A DNA stretch of 64,000 nucleotides, from the NCBI RefSeq assembly GCF_000968015.1, contig NZ_LACH01000009.1, positions 1-64,000 of the forward strand. Direction: 5' to 3'. Source of the stretch: Pseudomonas fluorescens (GTDB taxonomy: Bacteria > Pseudomonadota > Gammaproteobacteria > Pseudomonadales > Pseudomonadaceae). Positions within the stretch are counted from its first letter, which is position 1. Every line of letters starts with the position of its first letter. Shown here one piece after another: positions 36,273-45,316 of this stretch. The notes beneath the pieces were generated by a model. The model worked only from the letters and a program-made list of their open reading frames with translations. It did not search any database and was not told the DNA's origin. The position numbers and the translations under genes were made by a program.

Positions 36273-36665
36273 TTATTCTGTGAGCGACTCAATCCATCGC
36301 TTGTAGTAATCCCTTTGTTCTTGAATATCCTGTGTGATGTCGTTTTCTTCATAATCGAAAATATTTACGATATCTTCCGATTCGGCGGGTTTACCCATGT
36401 GTAGTTCATACGCCACTACCCCTGCAGACATTTGCGATGACATGCGTGAGGGGTAAACGTTGAGTTTGGCCCCTTTGCAAAAAAATTTTGTTTCTGGAAA
36501 ATCGGCTCGTAACAATCCGAGGCATACGTAAAGATCATGGGCTGTATATGTTTTTCTTAAGCCGTTTTCTAATATGTAAGTTAAGGTCCGGTTTTGTCGA
36601 TCGCATTCGATAGCGACCTTTTGAGTGACTTCGCGGGTGTTGATAGATATTTCTATTATTTTCAT
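36273..36665 (-). CDS. Putative immunity protein for the RHS toxin
   Basis: A 130-aa acidic, soluble protein (MKIIEISINTREVTQKVAIE...RWIESLTE) beginning 2 bases after the toxin stop codon, the standard place for a cognate immunity gene. It has no recognisable family motif and no signal peptide; if the toxin acts on a cytoplasmic target, a cytoplasmic inhibitor would fit. The gene is clearly richer in A+T than the flanking chromosome, like the toxin tip, which suggests that the two were acquired together. Immunity function is inferred from position. Confidence 0.7.
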   Translation of the reverse strand: MKIIEISINTREVTQKVAIECDRQNRTLTYILENGLRKTYTAHDLYVCLGLLRADFPETKFFCKGAKLNVYPSRMSSQMSAGVVAYELHMGKPAESEDIVNIFDYEENDITQDIQEQRDYYKRWIESLTE

Positions 36666-36667
36666 GA

Positions 36668-39600
36668 CTACTTCCTGTGCGGGTTAGGGGTTGAGTAGCC
36701 CTTATAGCTGCCATCGGCGTTGACGGGGGTAACGCCGAGGATGTCGTGGCTGTCTATTCCTCCTGGGAACGCGATTTCAACCTCCTTGCGGTGAGGCGAA
36801 ATCATACCGAGCCTTTTATTCACATCTATTCCGCGAATGTTTTTTATTACATAGACGAAGCCATCATCAAAACCGTATCCCGTTGCAAACTTTATGGCCT
36901 CCTTTTCCGAGGTCGAAGTGCTGACAAAAAAACTGGGAGGGCTCCGGTTGTCCAAGGCATGTAAGTAGAGATCCATGCTGTCTCCGAGGGGCTCAAACCC
37001 CGCTTCAAAAATCTCCCAGTCTTCTCGGGAGTCTCCGCGGTATAAGTACCGATTATTTGGTTTTGTGGATGGAGCGCCGGGCTCCCCCTCATCAACCCTA
37101 ACCTTTCCCGCCGGATCCTCATCCCCAAACGCCGGCCGCTTACACCCATCCCCACCCGGACACTCACTCAACCCCAGCGGATCAACCCACCCCGTCGGGT
37201 TCCGCGTGTACTGATACCCGTTTAACCCGCCCGCCAACTTGCTCGGATCCGGCGTCAAATACCGCCCGACATCTGGATTGTAGTAGCGATGCCGGTTGTA
37301 ATGCAGGCCAGTCTCCGCATCGAAATACTGCCCCTGAAACCTCAACGGCTGATCAAGTACCTGATGGGTGTCGCGGTTGAGGCGAGTCAGGCGGCCATAG
37401 GCTGTGTATCGGGCGGCCCAGATGATGTCGCCGCTGTAATCGGTGAGTTCTTGCGGTGTGCCGAGGTGGTCGAGTTGGTAGTAGAACGGGCAGGCCTGGT
37501 GTGGGCCTTTGCCGTCGAGCATGGCGAGCGGGCGAAAAGTACCGGGTTCGTAAACGTAGCTGCGGTGGTGATCCTGGCTGTGTTCGGCGACGAGGTGGTC
37601 GCCCTGCCAGAAAAACTCGGTGGTTTGGCCGTCGACGGTTTTTCTGATGCGGCGGCCGAAGGCGTCGTAGCTGTAGGTCGCCTGGCTGCCGTTGGGCAGT
37701 GTGACGCCGATAAGCCGGTGTTGGCAGTCGTAGCGGTATTCGGTGACGAGTTTTTGCGCGGTGCCACGGCGCTCGCGGATCAGGTTGCCAAAGGCGTCGT
37801 AGTCGTAATGGCGGTCGCCTTGCATGAGCAGGCGATTGCCTTTGACGGTGGTCGGGCCAGGACGATCCTGCATTAGCAGGTTGCCCGCCGGGTCGTGCGC
37901 GAAGCTTTCCGGTTGTTGATCGCGGGAGTGGCGGACGCGGATCAGGCGGTCGAGTGGATCGTATTGGTAGCTGCGCTGGCCGTGTCGGGTGTCGGCAATG
38001 TAGTCGAGGTTGCCGTTGGCGCTGTAGGCATAGTCGCGACGATACAGCGCTTGGTGCTGTTGACTGACAGCGTGGGCCTCCAATCGGCCCTGATCGTCGT
38101 AGGCATATTCGCTGAGCAGTTGCCCCTGTTGGCGTTGCTGTTCGCGGCCGAAGGCGAATTGGTGGGTGGTGATTCGCGCGCCGTTGAGGTCGATGGCCGT
38201 CAGCGCGCCGCCCTTGGCGTGGTGGTAGTCGAGTTTGCTGTTGTCCGGCAGGCGCAGGCGATTCAGTTGGCCGCAGGCGTCGTAGCCATAACGTAGCGAG
38301 CCCCAGCCTTGGTGCTCGGTAATCAGCCGGTCTTGCTGGTCGTACTCGAATTCCAGCGGGTGATCGTGGCCATCGTCGACGCTGATCAGTCGGCCGAGGC
38401 TGTCGTAGCGGTATTCAACCTTAATGCCGTCGGGTAGGGTTTTGACCAGCAGGCGCCCGGCCGAATCCCGCTGATACGCCGTTACCAGCTGTGAACCGTC
38501 CTCGCCGAACTCGGTTTTTTCCAGCAACTGGCCGTTGAGGTCGTAGGCGTACGCCGTGCGTTGGCCGTCGAAGCCGGTTTCCTGTCGGATCAAGCCATTG
38601 GGCGTGTAGTCCAGGAGATATTTTTCGCCGGATTCGTTTTCGATCTCTGTGAGCAACAGCTGGGCGTTGTCGTAGCGGTACTTCAGCTGGGTGCCGTCGG
38701 CATTGATCCGACGACTGACCAGGTGCAGGTCGTCGACGTATTCGTAGCGGGTGACACGGCCCTGCTCATCGCGCTCGGCGGTGATCTTGCCGTAGGCGTT
38801 GTAGCTGAAGGCGCGGCTGGCGCCTGTGGGAAGCGTCGTCTGGATCAGTCGGCCGACGGCATCCCATTGGTACTGGGTAACGGCGCCGTGTTCGTCCTGA
38901 CGGGTAATCTGCCGCCCCAATGCATCGTAGGAAAACCGCCGCTGACCGCCGTCCGGCAAGGTCTCTTCGAGCAGTTGTCCCAAGGCGTTCCAGACGAAGA
39001 CCTGCCGGCTGGTGTCCGGGTAACGGATCGACAGCAGCTGACCTTTTTCGTTGTAGTGATAGTGGGTGACATGACCGTCAGGATCGGTCGCTTCGGTGAC
39101 GTCGCCTTGCGCATTGCGCTGATATTTCCACAGCGCTTTGCCGCGAAACCGTGCGTGCAGGAAACCGTGGCGATACTCGTAGGTCGTCGGTTCGTCTTCC
39201 GGCGGAATCAGCGCAACCAGCCGTCCGATCTCGTCATAACGGTATTCGGTGACGGCGCCGAGCGGATCCAGCTCGGTAATCAACCGCCCCTGGTCGTCGT
39301 AGGCCTTGAGGTGCTCGCCGCCGTCCAGCGCGACCTTGCGCACCAGCCGTGCGCGGTCGTCGTGGACATAAACCTCTTCACTGCCATCGATGTTCTGGAC
39401 TGTGACACTGCCCTCGTCATCCCAGACGTAACGCGCATCCATCTGCGAAAACGACGCCCAATGCCGCACGCACCGGGCCGCTTTACCGGCACGCTCCCAC
39501 TCCCAGTAGAAACTCGCTCCGCCGGCCAACTGCCGCTGCAGAATCACGTGCTGATCGTCGTAGTCGTAGCGTTCGCTTTCGCCGGCGGCATTGGTCGCTT

Positions 39601-41536
39601 CAATCAGGCGATGACGAGCGTCGTAGCGGTAGGCAACCAGTGTTTGCTCGGTGCACCAAGGGTCTTCCAGGGTGTCGGCCGGCTGAAAACGCTGATACTC
39701 GACGGCGACCATGTGCCGGCGCTCATAGCGCAATAGAAGGGAGCGCCCTGCGCCGTTATCGAGGCGCTTGATCCTGTCAGAAGAGTCCCGCTGCACTGTC
39801 AGCCGATTACCGTAGGCATCGCTGATGGCCGTCAGACGTCCTGCACGAAAGTGGAAAAAACGCGATTTTTCGCCAGCCAGGGCGAGGATCAGTTCTTCCG
39901 GCTCGTCACCTAGATAAATCGCCGCGCGCGACAGGCTGTTGTGAATCGTCGGGCGCTCGATATTCGGTAGCGGAAAGGTCGTACGACGGTTTTCGTGGTC
40001 GATCCAGATGACGGTGTCGCGATCGATTTCCAGGCGATGCGCGAGGGAGTGACTCCAGCCGAATCCGAGCCCGCAATCGATCTCCACCGCACTGGTGCGA
40101 TAGAACCGGGTGAAGTCGAACGGCAAAATCCCGTCCAGCGCACCGTCGGTCAGGGTCAGCAGTTCTTCGCCCGTGACCATCGATACCGGACAGCCATTGG
40201 TACAGGTCAACGGTCCGCAATCGGCGCTGTCACCGTTGGGGTTTTTTGCCTGGTCCGGGGCATCGTCGCGATGTTCCTGTCTGCCAATCCTGGTCATGGC
40301 TTCAGACTTGTCGCGAGCAATGGCCACCGGATTCTTCACCAACAAAGCCGGCGCAACACCCGCGGTAATTTGCAACGACACGGCAGGCGCAGGTTTGATC
40401 GGTGCATTACGGACTTTGACCATCAGCGGTTTGAGCGCGCCAGCATGGGCTGTCAGGTCGGACCTGGCCGTGAGCTCAGCCAATCGCGAACTGGCGGCCG
40501 TCAGCCATTGCCGGGTCTGCGGGGACTTGATCCTGGACAGCACCTTCTCACTCAGGCGCAACTCCAGTCCCGCAGGACTGGTAAGGCACATGAGCAGGAA
40601 ACTGATCAATATCTCCGTACGAATTTCCGCCACGACCTCGGCGATGTACTGCGGCGGCAGCATCCTCAGCCAACTGGTGAACGCCGCGAGATGAATGAAC
40701 ATCAACGGCTCGTCGCTCAGCATCAGCAACACCTTGGCAATGGACTCCGCCGAGGCGTTCAGCAGCGTTTCAAGCTCCGATTGGCTCAGGTATTCAAGAA
40801 GTTTTTCGCTGTTGACCTGCAGGTCCGCGATCAGGGCGTAAATTTGCTTCACGTCATCCCACAAACCATTCAGCGAGTTCTCGAAGCCGCGCCAGTCAGC
40901 CTGCTGCAACATGCCGTAGCGTTTGATGAAACCAGCCTGGGAGAACCCAGCCCACGCTGGTTCGAACTCGGTCGTCCACTCGTTGCGCAACCAGTGTTCC
41001 AGCTCGCCGATGACACCCTGATAGGAGGCGTAAAGTGCTTTGACGTGATCAGCGGATACATCGGGAAAGAAAGTGATGCGATAACGCTGGCCGCGCGGGC
41101 AATCGGGGATTTCGAGGATTCCGCTGGGGCCGATCTTGTCGTAGATCGGCTTGCCAAACGTCTGCTCACCCGCCACCTCGGAAAGCAAAGGTTCAAGCAT
41201 CACCGGCGTATTGCCGATCGGCACGAAACGCGCAGCCTCAAACATATGCACCAGGGTCAACGGACCGCTGGCCGGGCACGCGGCGACTGTCGCACTGACA
41301 GGCGTAGTCGAATGCTTCGGCGCGCTTAGACGGACTTCGTTGCCGACCCTGAACACTTGCTCGATATCCAGTGCACTACCGGTCCAGAAGCTTTCCGCCC
41401 AGGTGTCGTAGTCATTGAGGCAGAGCCGAAAGTCATCGAGCAGCGCTTCGACATTCGGCTGGTCAGGGTCCATGGCGGCGACCACCAGCAGCCCGATGGT
41501 GTTGTTCAAGGCCAGGAGGTTGTCAGGTATGAACAT
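36668..41536 (-). CDS. RHS repeat polymorphic toxin with C-terminal ADP-ribosyltransferase-like domain
   Basis: A 1622-aa protein. Residues 1-430 are a helical region I cannot assign; no signal peptide or PAAR domain is evident. From about 430 (CTNGCPVSMVTGEELL, FDFTRFYRTS) begins the RHS part, followed by dozens of YD repeats forming the RHS shell. The core ends with GRYLTPDPSKLAGGLNGYQY and WVDPLGL (to 1456). The tip (1457-1622) is the toxin: YLYRGDSRED (Arg1500), FFVSTSTS (1539-1543), and SPHRKEVEIAFPGG with Glu1585-x-Glu1587. These are the R, STS and ExE motifs of cholera/pertussis-type ADP-ribosyltransferases. GAGGGACTGCGA precedes the ATG. Confidence 0.88.
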   Translation of the reverse strand: MFIPDNLLALNNTIGLLVVAAMDPDQPNVEALLDDFRLCLNDYDTWAESFWTGSALDIEQVFRVGNEVRLSAPKHSTTPVSATVAACPASGPLTLVHMFEAARFVPIGNTPVMLEPLLSEVAGEQTFGKPIYDKIGPSGILEIPDCPRGQRYRITFFPDVSADHVKALYASYQGVIGELEHWLRNEWTTEFEPAWAGFSQAGFIKRYGMLQQADWRGFENSLNGLWDDVKQIYALIADLQVNSEKLLEYLSQSELETLLNASAESIAKVLLMLSDEPLMFIHLAAFTSWLRMLPPQYIAEVVAEIRTEILISFLLMCLTSPAGLELRLSEKVLSRIKSPQTRQWLTAASSRLAELTARSDLTAHAGALKPLMVKVRNAPIKPAPAVSLQITAGVAPALLVKNPVAIARDKSEAMTRIGRQEHRDDAPDQAKNPNGDSADCGPLTCTNGCPVSMVTGEELLTLTDGALDGILPFDFTRFYRTSAVEIDCGLGFGWSHSLAHRLEIDRDTVIWIDHENRRTTFPLPNIERPTIHNSLSRAAIYLGDEPEELILALAGEKSRFFHFRAGRLTAISDAYGNRLTVQRDSSDRIKRLDNGAGRSLLLRYERRHMVAVEYQRFQPADTLEDPWCTEQTLVAYRYDARHRLIEATNAAGESERYDYDDQHVILQRQLAGGASFYWEWERAGKAARCVRHWASFSQMDARYVWDDEGSVTVQNIDGSEEVYVHDDRARLVRKVALDGGEHLKAYDDQGRLITELDPLGAVTEYRYDEIGRLVALIPPEDEPTTYEYRHGFLHARFRGKALWKYQRNAQGDVTEATDPDGHVTHYHYNEKGQLLSIRYPDTSRQVFVWNALGQLLEETLPDGGQRRFSYDALGRQITRQDEHGAVTQYQWDAVGRLIQTTLPTGASRAFSYNAYGKITAERDEQGRVTRYEYVDDLHLVSRRINADGTQLKYRYDNAQLLLTEIENESGEKYLLDYTPNGLIRQETGFDGQRTAYAYDLNGQLLEKTEFGEDGSQLVTAYQRDSAGRLLVKTLPDGIKVEYRYDSLGRLISVDDGHDHPLEFEYDQQDRLITEHQGWGSLRYGYDACGQLNRLRLPDNSKLDYHHAKGGALTAIDLNGARITTHQFAFGREQQRQQGQLLSEYAYDDQGRLEAHAVSQQHQALYRRDYAYSANGNLDYIADTRHGQRSYQYDPLDRLIRVRHSRDQQPESFAHDPAGNLLMQDRPGPTTVKGNRLLMQGDRHYDYDAFGNLIRERRGTAQKLVTEYRYDCQHRLIGVTLPNGSQATYSYDAFGRRIRKTVDGQTTEFFWQGDHLVAEHSQDHHRSYVYEPGTFRPLAMLDGKGPHQACPFYYQLDHLGTPQELTDYSGDIIWAARYTAYGRLTRLNRDTHQVLDQPLRFQGQYFDAETGLHYNRHRYYNPDVGRYLTPDPSKLAGGLNGYQYTRNPTGWVDPLGLSECPGGDGCKRPAFGDEDPAGKVRVDEGEPGAPSTKPNNRYLYRGDSREDWEIFEAGFEPLGDSMDLYLHALDNRSPPSFFVSTSTSEKEAIKFATGYGFDDGFVYVIKNIRGIDVNKRLGMISPHRKEVEIAFPGGIDSHDILGVTPVNADGSYKGYSTPNPHRK

Positions 41537-41799
41537 TCGCAGTCCCTCGCGCGGATCAATTCAGAGCGCGAGACTTTGCGGGGGATCGGCGGGGAAAGAA
41601 GTCGGGAAAGTAAGTGTTTGGTGTAGGAGAAATCGCTAAATGACGGAGAGCACGTCGGCGCAGGTTTTAGTACCGATCAGGCATTGCCCGTTGCCCTATG
41701 CCCGTCGCGCTCGCTATGCTGCTGAATCCTTTAATCGATCGCGGACCCGGCCGTACCTGAGCCGCCTCTGGGATGTCATTAGAAAACGGATCAGATGCG

Positions 41800-42495
41800 A
41801 TGAATGCACCGCTGAATGAATTCGGCCCGATCAAGGCCGTGATATTCGATATGGACGGCTTGTTGCTGGACACCGAGGGCATTTACACCGAAGTCACGTC
41901 CATGATTGCTGCGCGTTACGGTCGGGTCTTCGACTGGAGCATCAAACAGAACATCATTGGCCGTGGCGCGGGTGATCTGGCGCGTTATGTGGTCGAGGCG
42001 CTGGACCTGCCGATCACCGCCGAAGAGTTCCTGGTGATCCGCGAACCGCTGATGCGCGAGCGTTTTCCTACAGCGCTGGCGATGCCTGGCGCACAGGAGC
42101 TGGTTCGGCATCTGAAGGCCAACAACATTCCGATCGCGGTGGGCACCAGTTCTTCGCGTCAGTCGTTCGGCCAGAAAACCACCTTGCACCGCGACTGGTT
42201 CGCGCTGTTCGATTTCATCGTGACGGCCGATGACCCGGAAGTCGGCGCGGCCAAACCGGCGCCGGACATCTTCCTCACAGCCGCGCGGCGCCTGGGTGTC
42301 GCGCCTGAGGATTGCCTGGTGTTCGAGGATTCGCCGTTCGGTGTCACGGCGGCGAAAGCGGCGGGAATGACCGCGATTGCGATCCCGGATGCGGCGATGG
42401 CTGATGAAAAATACGCACACGCCGATGGCATTCTTCGTACGCTGAAAGCGTTCAAACCGAGCGCTTGCGGTTTGCCAGCGCTCGAATGGGCCTGA
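41800..42495 (+). CDS. HAD-IA family hydrolase (phosphatase)
   Basis: A 231-aa haloacid-dehalogenase superfamily protein. Motif I is FDMDGLLLDTEG with the nucleophile and acid Asp, motif II is VGTSSSR, and motifs III/IV are GAAKPAPDIFL and CLVFEDSPFGVTAAKAAGM. The cap is the helical C1 type, as in phosphoglycolate phosphatases and beta-phosphoglucomutases. It probably dephosphorylates a small sugar phosphate or similar. I chose the ATG at 41800; an upstream ATG at 41773 lacks a spaced ribosome-binding site. It is divergent from the RHS locus. Confidence 0.9.
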   Translation: MNAPLNEFGPIKAVIFDMDGLLLDTEGIYTEVTSMIAARYGRVFDWSIKQNIIGRGAGDLARYVVEALDLPITAEEFLVIREPLMRERFPTALAMPGAQELVRHLKANNIPIAVGTSSSRQSFGQKTTLHRDWFALFDFIVTADDPEVGAAKPAPDIFLTAARRLGVAPEDCLVFEDSPFGVTAAKAAGMTAIAIPDAAMADEKYAHADGILRTLKAFKPSACGLPALEWA

Positions 42496-42503
42496 CGACG
42501 GGA

Positions 42504-42596
42504 AATGTGGGAGCGAGCTTGCTCGCGATGACGGCGGCACATCCAGCAATGATGTGACTGACAGACTGCCATCGCGAGCAAGCTCGCTCCCACATT
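42504..42596. repeat. Inverted pair of REP elements
   Basis: AATGTGGGAGCGAGCTTGCT and the inverse ATCGCGAGCAAGCTCGCTCC lie between convergent HAD hydrolase and SDR genes. Confidence 0.9.
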
Positions 42597-42620
42597 TGAT
42601 TTGCGTTCGACTGACCCGTA

Positions 42621-43367
42621 TCAGGCGCCGAAACCACCGTCGATGGTCAGGCTGGCACCGGTGATGTAGCCGGCTTCGGGACCGACGAGGTAAGCGACGA
42701 AGCTGGCGATTTCTTCCGCTTTGCCGTAACGACCCACCGCCATCAACGGGATCAGGCTTTCGGCGAAGTCACCGCTGGCCGGGTTCATGTCAGTGTCGAC
42801 CGGGCCCGGTTGCACGTTGTTGATGGTGATGCCGCGCGGGCCGAGGTCGCGAGCCAGGCCTTTGGTCAGGCCGACCAGCGCCGATTTGCTCATGGCGTAC
42901 GGGCCACCACCGGCGAAGGGCATGCGGTCGGCGTTGGTGCTGCCGATGTTGATGATGCGACCACCTTCGGTCATGTGTTTGGCGGCGGCCTGGGTGGCGA
43001 TGAATACGCTGCGCACGTTGATCGCGAGGGTCTGGTCGAAGTCTTCGAGTTTGAAATCTTCCAGCGGTGCAACGGCCAGCACGCCAGCGTTGTTGACCAG
43101 AATGTCCAGTCGACCAAAGGCGTTTACGGTGGCGGTCACGGCGTTGCGGATGGCCTCGGCGTCGGCGCTGTCAGCCTTGATGGCAAGGGCTTTGCCGCCG
43201 TTACCGGTGATGCTGTTTTGCAACTCTTCGGCTTTGGCCGTAGAGCTGACGTAGGTGAAGGCCACTGTCGCGCCTTCAGCGGCCAGGCGTTTGACAATGG
43301 CGGCGCCGATACCGCGGGAACCGCCTTGAATCAAAGCAACTTTGCCGCTGAGGTTCTGAGTAGTCAT
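42621..43367 (-). CDS. SDR family oxidoreductase
   Basis: A 248-aa classical short-chain dehydrogenase/reductase. The cofactor loop is QGGSRGIGAAI, NNAG appears as LVNNAGVLAV, the catalytic Ser is in INIGSTNADR and the catalytic Tyr/Lys are in YAMSKSAL. The C-terminus GYITGASLTIDGGFGA is typical. It reduces or oxidises an unknown carbonyl/alcohol with NAD(P)H. I use the ATG at 43367, with GGAG before it; the frame's upstream start is TTG. A LysR gene is divergent, 125 bases away, and is the likely regulator. Confidence 0.93.
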   Translation of the reverse strand: MTTQNLSGKVALIQGGSRGIGAAIVKRLAAEGATVAFTYVSSTAKAEELQNSITGNGGKALAIKADSADAEAIRNAVTATVNAFGRLDILVNNAGVLAVAPLEDFKLEDFDQTLAINVRSVFIATQAAAKHMTEGGRIINIGSTNADRMPFAGGGPYAMSKSALVGLTKGLARDLGPRGITINNVQPGPVDTDMNPASGDFAESLIPLMAVGRYGKAEEIASFVAYLVGPEAGYITGASLTIDGGFGA

Positions 43368-43492
43368 ATCGATCTCCAAAGTCCCGAGGCGAGATGTCTC
43401 GGTTGATGGAGCCTAGTATCGATTCAGGATTACCGGCTGTGTAGACGGTAATTGCGATAGTCTGTGTAAACCAAAAGTTTATAGTGGCGCTT

Positions 43493-44416
43493 ATGGAAAC
43501 CTTCAGCAGTATCGAATGCTTCGTGCGCAGTGCCGAGGTCGGCAGCTTCGCCGAAGCCGCGCGCCGCCTGAGTCTGACCCCGGCGGCGGTGGGCAAGAGC
43601 GTCGCCAAACTTGAGGCGCGGCTGGGTGTGCGGCTGTTTCAGCGCAGCACCCGCAGCCTGACGCTCACTGAAGCGGGTCATCGGTTTCTAGGAGAAGTGA
43701 GTTCCAGCCTTCACACGATCCAGAATGCCGTGGCCAATCTGGCCAGTGCCGAAGGACGACCGGCAGGAACGCTGAAGGTCAGCATGGGTACGGTGTTTGG
43801 GCGGTTGTATGTCGTGCCGTTGCTCGGGGAGTTTCTGCGGCGCTTTCCGGCGATCAACCCGGACTGGCATTTCGATAATCGTCAGGTTGATCTGATTGCT
43901 CAGGGTTTCGATGCGGCGATTGGTGGGGGATTCGAGCTGCCGCAGGGGGTGGTGGCGCGCAAGCTTACACCGGCCCATCGGGTGTTGGTGGCTTCAGCTG
44001 AGTATCTGGCGGGACGTGAGGCGATTGTCGAGCCGGATGATCTGAAGTATCACGATGGCATCCTGATTCGATCGCCGCAGACGGGACGTGTGCGTTCTTG
44101 GCAATTGACCAGTCGCACCCAGCAACACAGCCCGCTGACACTCAAGGCGCGGATGACCATGAGCGATTCGGAGGCGGCCTGCGCCACGGCCGCCCAAGGG
44201 TTGGGTATTGCGCTGGTGAGCATGCCGTTCGCCGTGGGCTATCTGGCGGCCGGGACCTTGCAGCGGGTGCTGCCGGATTGGTATGTCGACGATGGCAACA
44301 TTTCGATCTATTACGCGGAGCACAAACTGCTGCCGGGCAAGACCCGGGCGTTTGTGGATTTCATCATTGAGCAGTTTGCGGAGCAGGGGTTGGGGCAGCG
44401 GTTTAGTGCGGTTTGA
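43493..44416 (+). CDS. LysR family transcriptional regulator
   Basis: A 307-aa regulator. The N-terminal helix-turn-helix reads FAEAARRLSLTPAAVGKSVAKLE, and the rest is the periplasmic-binding-protein-like effector domain (GTLKVSMGTVFGRLYVVPLL). It is divergent from the SDR gene, the classical arrangement for a LysR regulator and its target, with the shared promoter in 43368-43492. The start may be ATG 43493 or GTG 43484; neither has a clear ribosome-binding site. Confidence 0.93.
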   Translation: METFSSIECFVRSAEVGSFAEAARRLSLTPAAVGKSVAKLEARLGVRLFQRSTRSLTLTEAGHRFLGEVSSSLHTIQNAVANLASAEGRPAGTLKVSMGTVFGRLYVVPLLGEFLRRFPAINPDWHFDNRQVDLIAQGFDAAIGGGFELPQGVVARKLTPAHRVLVASAEYLAGREAIVEPDDLKYHDGILIRSPQTGRVRSWQLTSRTQQHSPLTLKARMTMSDSEAACATAAQGLGIALVSMPFAVGYLAAGTLQRVLPDWYVDDGNISIYYAEHKLLPGKTRAFVDFIIEQFAEQGLGQRFSAV

Positions 44417-44441
44417 GTTGGCTTGAGACCGAGTAATCGTT

Positions 44442-44520
44442 CATCGCGAGCAGGCTCGCTCCCACATTGGATTTGTGTCGTTCACAAATTCCCTGTGGGA
44501 GCGAGCCTGCTCGCGATGGC
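44442..44520. repeat. Inverted pair of REP elements (GAGCAGGCTCG variant)
   Basis: ATCGCGAGCAGGCTCGCTCC and GGGAGCGAGCCTGCTCGCGA lie between convergent LysR and racemase-like genes. Confidence 0.9.
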
Positions 44521-44531
44521 CGCACCTCGGT

Positions 44532-45260
44532 CTACCGTCCGAACCGCCCCGGCCAACCAATAATCTTCTTCGGCCGCGGCGTCGCGTAAGTCCGCACCTT
44601 GGACGTCGACAACCCCAATCGCACCAACGACTCGGCAATCGTCACCGCCGCCGTCACGCCATCCACCACCGGCACGCCGGTGCGCCGACGAATCTGTTCA
44701 TCAAGCCCGGCCATGCCGCCGCAGCCCAGGCAAATCACCTCGGCCTTGTCTTCAAGCACGGCCAATTCCGCCTGGCGAATAATTGCCTCCAGCGCACGTT
44801 CAGGATCGGATTCCAGTTCCAGCACCGCCAAACCACTGGCCCGCACTGACGCGCAGCGGTCCCAGAGTCCGGACAGTTTGAGGCGATCCTCGATCAGCGG
44901 CACTGTGCGGTCCAGCGTAGTGACCACCGAGTAGGCATGGCCGAGGAACATGGCGGTGCTGGCCGCCGCATCGGTGATGTCCACCACCGGCACATTGAGC
45001 AATTCCTGCAAGCCTTCGCGGCCGTGTTCGCCGTAACCGGCCTGGATCACGGCATCGAAAGGTTGGTCGTAAGCCATCACTCGATCCATCACCGCGATGG
45101 CGGCCAGATAACTTTCGAAATTGCCTTCGATGGAGTCGGCACCGAAGTAGGGCGTCAGTCCGATGATTTCGGTGCCCGGCGCGGCCACGGATTGAGCCGA
45201 ACGCGCGATGGCCTGGGTGATGGACTCGGTGGTGTTGACGTTGACCACGAGAATTCGCAT
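44532..45260 (-). CDS. Aspartate/glutamate (hydantoin) racemase family protein
   Basis: A 242-aa cytoplasmic protein of the Asp/Glu/hydantoin racemase superfamily (MRILVVNVNTTESITQAI, the usual N-terminal strand). The C-terminal catalytic motif CLGCGGMAG is present with Cys180. The position that usually holds the other catalytic Cys reads QAGYGEHG, with Tyr76. A two-base racemase mechanism would therefore be impaired, and a one-cysteine activity such as isomerase or decarboxylase is possible. It lies 56 bases downstream of an NCS1 transporter gene on the same strand, so the pair probably imports and processes a nucleobase-like or hydantoin-like compound. Confidence 0.85.
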   Translation of the reverse strand: MRILVVNVNTTESITQAIARSAQSVAAPGTEIIGLTPYFGADSIEGNFESYLAAIAVMDRVMAYDQPFDAVIQAGYGEHGREGLQELLNVPVVDITDAAASTAMFLGHAYSVVTTLDRTVPLIEDRLKLSGLWDRCASVRASGLAVLELESDPERALEAIIRQAELAVLEDKAEVICLGCGGMAGLDEQIRRRTGVPVVDGVTAAVTIAESLVRLGLSTSKVRTYATPRPKKIIGWPGRFGR

Positions 45261-45316
45261 GGGAAGTCCTTATAGCGGGTGGTTCTGCGGCCCAACGGTG
45301 CCGGGCCGCCAAGGGA

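Noticed and set aside
37400..39900. Repetitive sequence that might suggest a CRISPR or tandem array
   Set aside because: The periodicity is that of YD repeats within the RHS coding frame, not direct repeats with spacers.
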